From: Kribbella antibiotica
GTDB taxonomy: Bacteria > Actinomycetota > Actinomycetes > Propionibacteriales > Kribbellaceae
Assembly: GCF_004349055.1 (NCBI RefSeq)
Contig: NZ_SMKX01000008.1
Span: forward strand, 1 to 64,000
Direction: 5' to 3'
Length of the DNA stretch: 64,000 nucleotides
A program made the position numbers and the translations under genes. Shown one piece after another: positions 59,242 through 64,000 of the stretch (its first letter is position 1; every line of letters begins with the position of its first letter). The notes beneath the pieces were generated by a model, which saw nothing but the letters and a program-made list of their open reading frames with translations, had not been told where the DNA came from and ran no database searches.

Positions 59242-61902
59242 ATGCAGTTCGTAGCCCGCCAGAAGGAACTGCAGGCGATCGAAGCCCTCACCCAAGGCGC
59301 GACCGATGGGCGCGGCGGCGCGGTAGTGGTGCTCGGCGAGGCCGGGATCGGCAAATCCACGCTGCTCGAGACGGTCACCGAGGGTCTCGACGGCTGGCTG
59401 ATCCTGCGCGCCGACGGCAGCGAGTTCGAGCAAGATCTCCCGTACGCCGCTCTGCACCAACTCTGCTCGCCCGTCATCGAGGCACGCACAGCGCTGCCCG
59501 AGGTCCAGCGGCAGGCTCTGGAATCGGTGTTCGGACTAGCAGCCGGTACGACGCCAAGTCCGCTCCTGGTCGGACTCGCCGTACTGGGTCTGTTCAACGA
59601 GCTCACTCGGCAGCAGCCCGTCTGTTGCGTCGTCGACGACATCCAGTGGATCGACGCTGGTACCCGACAGGCCCTCGCGTTTGTCGCGCGCCGCATCTCC
59701 TCCGAGGGGGTCGCGATGATCCTCTCGGGGCGCCCGGACGGCGCCGGCTTCCCCGACCTGCCGCAGTTGCCACTGGCCGGGCTGGACGAGAAGGAGGCGC
59801 AGGCGCTCCTGCGTTCGACCGGACGCGCGGGGCTCGACTCCGCCGTACTGGATCGCATTCTGGCCGAGGCTCACGGCAATCCGTTGGCCCTGCTGGAATT
59901 CGACGGCGCTGCGGACGGCCCGCGCAAGAGTGTTGTGGAGGAGCTAGAGGCGGAGTTCACCCGCCGGGTGCGAAGGTTGCCGGAGGCAACGCAATTGCTC
60001 CTCGGCCTGGCCGCGGCCGAACCCGTTGGCGACCTCGGTCTACTGCGTCGGGCCGCGAAACGCCTCGACCTGAATCTGGCGGTCGCCGCCGAGGCCGAGA
60101 ACGACGGGCTGGTGACGCTCGGACCGCGGTTGCGATTCCGCCATCCGCTCGTCCGATCGGCGGCGTACCAGTCGGTGACTCCGGGCGTCCGCCGCAGCCT
60201 GCACGCGGCGCTCGCCGACGCGACCGACGGACAGATCGACCCGGATCGCCGCGCCTGGCATCGAGCGCACGCAGTCATCGATACCGATGAGGACGTCGCC
60301 GCCGAGCTGACCGACGCGGCTGAGCGCACCCAGCTCCGCGGTGATTTCGCGTCCGCGGCTTCCTTCCTGGAACGCGCCGCCCAGCTCAGCCCTGAGCCTG
60401 CCGGACAGGCCGCGCGGCTGCTCGCTGCGGCCAGTCTGCGACTCAAACTCGGCGCGTTCGCCGACGCCCGCGAGCTGCTCACGCGGGCCGACCGCCATCC
60501 ACTCGATGCCGGGCAACGCGCGCAGGTGCGGTTGCAGGCCGCCACAATCGACGTACATGTCACCCGTAGTCCGGAGGCGACCGCTGCCCTCGTCAGCGCC
60601 GCCGCCGACCTCGGCCCGGACGACGCAACCGGCACCTACATCGAGGCGTTCTCGTCCGCAATGTTCATCGACCGCCTGCCCGGTCGGCTGCGGCAGCTCG
60701 GCACTCGTATCCGCGCACAGGTCCCGCCACGCGAGGATCCGCGTCCGGCCGACTTGCTGTTGGATGCGCTCCTCGACCAGGCGATGCTGCCGGTCGATGA
60801 AGCGGTGCCGGCCATGCGCCGAGCCGTCGATGCCTTCCGTACGGCGGACCTAGCGGACCCCTGGTGGATGGAACTCGCCTGCATGATGGCGCTTGATCTG
60901 GCCGACTCGCAGGCGACCGACGAGATCGCAGCCCGGCAGGTCGAGTTGGCACGCCGGCAGTCCGCGCTGGCGATTCTCCCGCAGGCACTGAAGTTCCAGG
61001 CGATCGGCAAGACGCTGTTCGGCCGGTTCGACGAGGCCGAGGCCGGTCTCGCCGAGGCGAACGCGGTCGACGAAGCGGCCGGGAGTGTCAGCCTCGCGTT
61101 CGCCGACGTCATCCTCGCCGCGTGGCGCGGTAACGCGGAGCAGTTCGACGAACTGAGGGCGTCGATCCATGACCGCGTCGGGCGCGACGAACTGGTCGCG
61201 GCGCTTTACGCGACGGCGGTCCTGCGCAACGGACTGGGCGACTATGCCGCCGCGCTCGACGCCACCCTGGCCGCCTACGCGGAGAAGGCGCTCGGCTCGT
61301 ACGTCGTCTGGCCGCTCGACTCCGAACTTGTCGAGGCCGCGGCTCGAGCCGGGCGTCCCGAGGCCGCAGTCCCGGCCATGGAACAGCTTGCGGGGCTCGC
61401 GCGCGCGAATCCGGTCCCTTGGGCGATCGCGCAACACCTCCTCGCCCAGGCCCTGCTTGACCCGGCCTCGCCGGACACCGACAGCCGGTACCGCGAGGCA
61501 ATCGACCTGCTCGCGCAGACCGACGTACGGGCGCAGCATGGGCGGGCGCGCTTGGCGTACGGCGAATGGTTGCGGCGCGAGGGTCGTCGGGCCGAGGCCC
61601 GCGTCGAGCTCCAGGCGGCGCACGAGTCGCTGGCCGCGATGGGCGCAGCCGCCTTTGCCGAGCGAGCAGCGAGGGAGTTGTCGGCCACAGGTCAGCGTCC
61701 GCGGCGGGAGGGCACGAACCCGCTGGACAGTCTCACCGCGCAGGAACGGCTGATCGCGACGAAGGTGGCCGGCGGGGAGACGTCGAAGGAGGTTGCGGCC
61801 ACGCTGTTCCTCAGCCCACGCACGATCGACACCCACCTGCGCAACATCTTCCGCAAGCTCGACATCACGTCCCGCAGGCAACTCCGGGACCTTTCATTGT
61901 GA
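59242..61902 (+). CDS. LuxR-family ATPase (LAL) regulator
   Basis: 886 aa. Walker A GEAGIGKS at residues 32-39, Walker B CCVVDDIQWID, a long helical-repeat middle, and C-terminal LuxR helix-turn-helix LTAQERLIATKVAGGETSKEVAATLFLSPRTIDTHLRNIFRKLDI-type. LAL regulators drive nearby catabolic or secondary-metabolite genes in response to a ligand. Divergent from the MDR/SnoaL pair. Confidence 0.93.
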   Translation: MQFVARQKELQAIEALTQGATDGRGGAVVVLGEAGIGKSTLLETVTEGLDGWLILRADGSEFEQDLPYAALHQLCSPVIEARTALPEVQRQALESVFGLAAGTTPSPLLVGLAVLGLFNELTRQQPVCCVVDDIQWIDAGTRQALAFVARRISSEGVAMILSGRPDGAGFPDLPQLPLAGLDEKEAQALLRSTGRAGLDSAVLDRILAEAHGNPLALLEFDGAADGPRKSVVEELEAEFTRRVRRLPEATQLLLGLAAAEPVGDLGLLRRAAKRLDLNLAVAAEAENDGLVTLGPRLRFRHPLVRSAAYQSVTPGVRRSLHAALADATDGQIDPDRRAWHRAHAVIDTDEDVAAELTDAAERTQLRGDFASAASFLERAAQLSPEPAGQAARLLAAASLRLKLGAFADARELLTRADRHPLDAGQRAQVRLQAATIDVHVTRSPEATAALVSAAADLGPDDATGTYIEAFSSAMFIDRLPGRLRQLGTRIRAQVPPREDPRPADLLLDALLDQAMLPVDEAVPAMRRAVDAFRTADLADPWWMELACMMALDLADSQATDEIAARQVELARRQSALAILPQALKFQAIGKTLFGRFDEAEAGLAEANAVDEAAGSVSLAFADVILAAWRGNAEQFDELRASIHDRVGRDELVAALYATAVLRNGLGDYAAALDATLAAYAEKALGSYVVWPLDSELVEAAARAGRPEAAVPAMEQLAGLARANPVPWAIAQHLLAQALLDPASPDTDSRYREAIDLLAQTDVRAQHGRARLAYGEWLRREGRRAEARVELQAAHESLAAMGAAAFAERAARELSATGQRPRREGTNPLDSLTAQERLIATKVAGGETSKEVAATLFLSPRTIDTHLRNIFRKLDITSRRQLRDLSL

Positions 61903-61955
61903 GCTGGGTCACACGAGTCGTGCGCAGCGGGGGCGGCCCGTGGTGAGCTCACCCG

Positions 61956-62987
61956 ATGGACCTTGACGAAGCTGCCCAACGGCTTGGATTCCCGGAAACT
62001 GCGCTAAAGCAATTCAGGGAACTGCCGACCAACGACGTACAGCTCGCAGCTGATGCGGCGGAGTTGCTGGTGTATTGCGGGGTTGCGGAACGGGATCGGG
62101 CGGAGATGCTTGCCGCTCGGCCGGATCCGGTAAAGCATCCGGAGTGGTGGGCGCTGACGGCCGCCTTGGCCGCGAGCTTGGAGCGGGATCTGGAGCAGCC
62201 GCTCCCCTCGACTGGACACACCGCTTGGCCAGTGGTGCCCGAATCGTCAACGCAGGTTGGGATGTTCGCCTGGGCCTGGGCGTTGCTCGCCAGCCTGCCG
62301 CGGCTCCTCGAAGTACACCGGCAGCGCGGTGTCCCTGACGCAATCAGCAGGGCTACCGTCGCCGCGCTCGGTGGTGTGATGGGAAGTCATCGCGAGATCT
62401 ACGGTCGGCCCGGCGTCGGGCTCATGCCGTTGTGGGGTCCGCCGCTGCGGTTCCGTGGGGCGGATTACGAGATCGGGCGGCATTCGTTCACGCGCACACA
62501 CCTCGGGCTCGGCGACGGCGTCGCGGGGCATCTACTGATGGTGCATGTGCCGCCGACCGGTCCGCTCGACGCCACGGTCTCCGAGCAGTCGATCGCTGCG
62601 GCGCTGCAACTGTTCCCACAGTGGTATCCGGATGAGCCGATCACCGGCCTGGTCTGTCCGTCCTGGTTGCTCGATCCGCAACTGGCCGAATATCTCCCGG
62701 CCGACTCGAACATCCTCACCTTCCAGCGCCGCTTCACGATTCTCCCGCTACTCACGCCCAGTACGCCGTACGAGGGTGATCACGAAATCATGCGGCTCGC
62801 GCTCCAGCTCGATCCACCCGACGGCGAACTCACCGCCGCGGATCTGGCCGGCATCCCGCAGAACACCACGCTCCAGCGAGCCTTCGTCACTCATCTGAGC
62901 TCCGGCCGGCACTTCCACCTGCGGATCGGCTTCCGGCCGAATACTGACAGAAACGTTTCCAACACCTTGAGTAATCTGGTCGAATAG
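61956..62987 (+). CDS. Acyltransferase domain protein (GNAT-like, NAT_N/GNAT_C type)
   Basis: 343 aa. The C-terminal half (DAISRATVAALGGVMGSHREIYGRPGVG, LRFRGADYEIGRHSFTRTHLGLG, LLMVHVPPTGPLDATVSEQSIAAALQLFPQWYPDEPITGLVCPSWLLDPQL) matches actinobacterial acyltransferase-domain proteins. Catalytic detail is not established; substrate unknown. Follows the LAL regulator by 53 nt. Confidence 0.82.
   Translation: MDLDEAAQRLGFPETALKQFRELPTNDVQLAADAAELLVYCGVAERDRAEMLAARPDPVKHPEWWALTAALAASLERDLEQPLPSTGHTAWPVVPESSTQVGMFAWAWALLASLPRLLEVHRQRGVPDAISRATVAALGGVMGSHREIYGRPGVGLMPLWGPPLRFRGADYEIGRHSFTRTHLGLGDGVAGHLLMVHVPPTGPLDATVSEQSIAAALQLFPQWYPDEPITGLVCPSWLLDPQLAEYLPADSNILTFQRRFTILPLLTPSTPYEGDHEIMRLALQLDPPDGELTAADLAGIPQNTTLQRAFVTHLSSGRHFHLRIGFRPNTDRNVSNTLSNLVE
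62950..62959. promoter_or_regulatory. GAAACGTTTC palindrome, candidate LacI-type operator
   Basis: Perfect 10-bp inverted repeat, 82 nt before the GH2 start and inside the 3' end of the acyltransferase gene. LacI-family sugar repressors often bind GAAACGTTTC-like sites. Confidence 0.45.
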
Positions 62988-63041
62988 TGTTCGATCCTGA
63001 GTGATTGACCCGATGCATCCGCCCCATGGATTGGGATCGAC

Positions 63042-64000
63042 ATGTCGCTGCGCCGTGCCCTCGTGTGGACTCTGACCGCTCTGCCGATGCTCGCCCTGCT
63101 GCCGGCGACTCCGGCACCGGCGGCCGCTCCCCCACCGGACGTCTATCAGTACCTCGAGGATCCGCAGCTCGTCGGCGAGGGACAGCAGGCGCCGCACGCG
63201 GAGCTTCGCCCGTACGACGACACTCAGCAGGCCATCAAAGCCGGCAAGGACAGTCGGTGGACTCGATCGCTGGATGGCAAGTGGCGGATCAAGATGGCCG
63301 ATCGGCCACAGGATGTGCCGGCCGGGTTCCACGATGACGGCTACGACACCAGCGCTTGGCCGACTGCCGACGTACCGCACACCTGGCAGACCGATGGGCT
63401 GGACCACCCGATCTTCCGCAACATCCCGACCGAGATGTGGCCGGACGATCCGCCCAACGTGCCGCACGATGTGAACCCGACGGGCGCTTACGTGCGCCAG
63501 TTCGACGTACCGAAGGATTGGCAGGATCGCAAGACGTTCCTTCGCTTCGAGGGCGTCACCAGCGCTTACTTCGTGTGGGTCAACGGCAAGTACGCCGGCT
63601 ACGACCAGGGCGGGTATCTGCCGGCCGAGTTCGATGTGAGTCCGCTGCTCAAGGCTGGTCGCAATACCGTCGCGCTGCAGGTGCATCGCTGGTCTGCGGG
63701 TTCGCATCTGGAGGATTACGACCAGTGGCGGTTCGCCGGGATCTTCCGGTCCGTCTGGATGTACTCCACGCCTGAGGTCCACGTCCAGGACATCACGCTC
63801 AAGCCCAAGCTGGATGCCGAGTACCGCAACGCCACCTTGAACGCCGAGATCGACGTAGCCGGTCAAACAGCCGGCTACTCCGTTCGGACCACGCTGCACG
63901 ATCCGAAGGGCCGGAAGGTTGTCAGCACGACCGGCACCACGATCGCCAACGGCAAGATCAGCGTCAGCGCACCGGTGACCGCACCGGCCAAGTGGAGTGA
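63042..64000 (+). CDS. Secreted GH2 family beta-galactosidase, 3' end cut
   Basis: At least 319 residues from ATG 63042. Signal peptide to about residue 29. The sugar-binding jelly-roll domain of GH2 is clear: SRWTRSLDGKWRIKMADRPQDVP, YDTSAWPTADVPHTWQTDG, PTGAYVRQFDVPKDWQDRKTFLRFEGVTSAYFVWVNGKYAGYDQGGYLPAEFDVS, and YDQWRFAGIFRSVWMYSTP. The catalytic TIM barrel lies beyond the window. LacZ-like rather than glucuronidase-like by sequence. Confidence 0.88.
   Translation, partial: MSLRRALVWTLTALPMLALLPATPAPAAAPPPDVYQYLEDPQLVGEGQQAPHAELRPYDDTQQAIKAGKDSRWTRSLDGKWRIKMADRPQDVPAGFHDDGYDTSAWPTADVPHTWQTDGLDHPIFRNIPTEMWPDDPPNVPHDVNPTGAYVRQFDVPKDWQDRKTFLRFEGVTSAYFVWVNGKYAGYDQGGYLPAEFDVSPLLKAGRNTVALQVHRWSAGSHLEDYDQWRFAGIFRSVWMYSTPEVHVQDITLKPKLDAEYRNATLNAEIDVAGQTAGYSVRTTLHDPKGRKVVSTTGTTIANGKISVSAPVTAPAKWS

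Overview
The window is high-GC DNA with dense short-gap operons, frequent GTG/TTG starts, many 1-4 nt start/stop overlaps, Tat and lipoprotein signals, XRE/DUF5753 and DUF6879 proteins, and DtxR-type iron control. It is a soil-type actinobacterial chromosome. The many secreted sugar-acting proteins fit Kribbella or a close relative; that genus is an inference from gene style, not a database match. No rRNA or tRNA gene was seen.

Left part (1-13.9 kb): DNA-uptake genes comEC (cut by the left edge) and comEA, a DegV lipid-binding protein, a 167-bp MITE-like element, a flavin-barrel protein, a large XRE-STAND regulator, then leuS-yjbQ. leuS is preceded by a leader peptide rich in Leu codons and an intrinsic terminator, a textbook attenuator layout. 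An AraC/PhyH pair and a DUF4303-HEAT protein follow.

The most notable locus is 13.95-17.96 kb: a 91-aa protein, a DUF6879 protein and an XRE-DUF5753 regulator run directly into a three-gene graspetide (omega-ester/amide RiPP) cassette: a 76-aa precursor, a TgmB-type ATP-grasp ligase and a TgmC-type PIMT-like methyltransferase. The precursor core is rich in Thr/Ser donors and Asp/Glu acceptors and has an Asp-Gly pair suited to aspartimide formation.

Middle (18-45 kb): a GMC oxidoreductase with its Tat-exported partner, an intact TnpB element next to a truncated small membrane gene, a two-component system, a nuclease-fold membrane protein, secreted lectin-propeller and CBM-FN3-sugar dehydrogenase proteins, an iron-boxed siderophore-binding lipoprotein, a GH95 fucosidase beside an LplABC-type sugar ABC operon, a TerC gene with a structured leader, and an unusual operon of a 14-Cys double-psi barrel protein, a Tat-secreted protein and a MauE-like membrane protein.

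Right part (45-64 kb): NUDIX, two more LuxR-type two-component systems (one divergent from an ABC exporter operon), a multicopper oxidase, an NADH-dehydrogenase-like flavoprotein, an epimerase-tetR operon preceded by three operator copies, a repeat-rich gene-poor island (55.9-56.6 kb), a LuxR-ATPase regulator divergent from an MDR oxidoreductase across a shared palindrome, an acyltransferase, and a GH2 beta-galactosidase cut by the right edge. Overall theme: plant/fungal glycan use, redox enzymes, layered regulation, and one cryptic RiPP locus.
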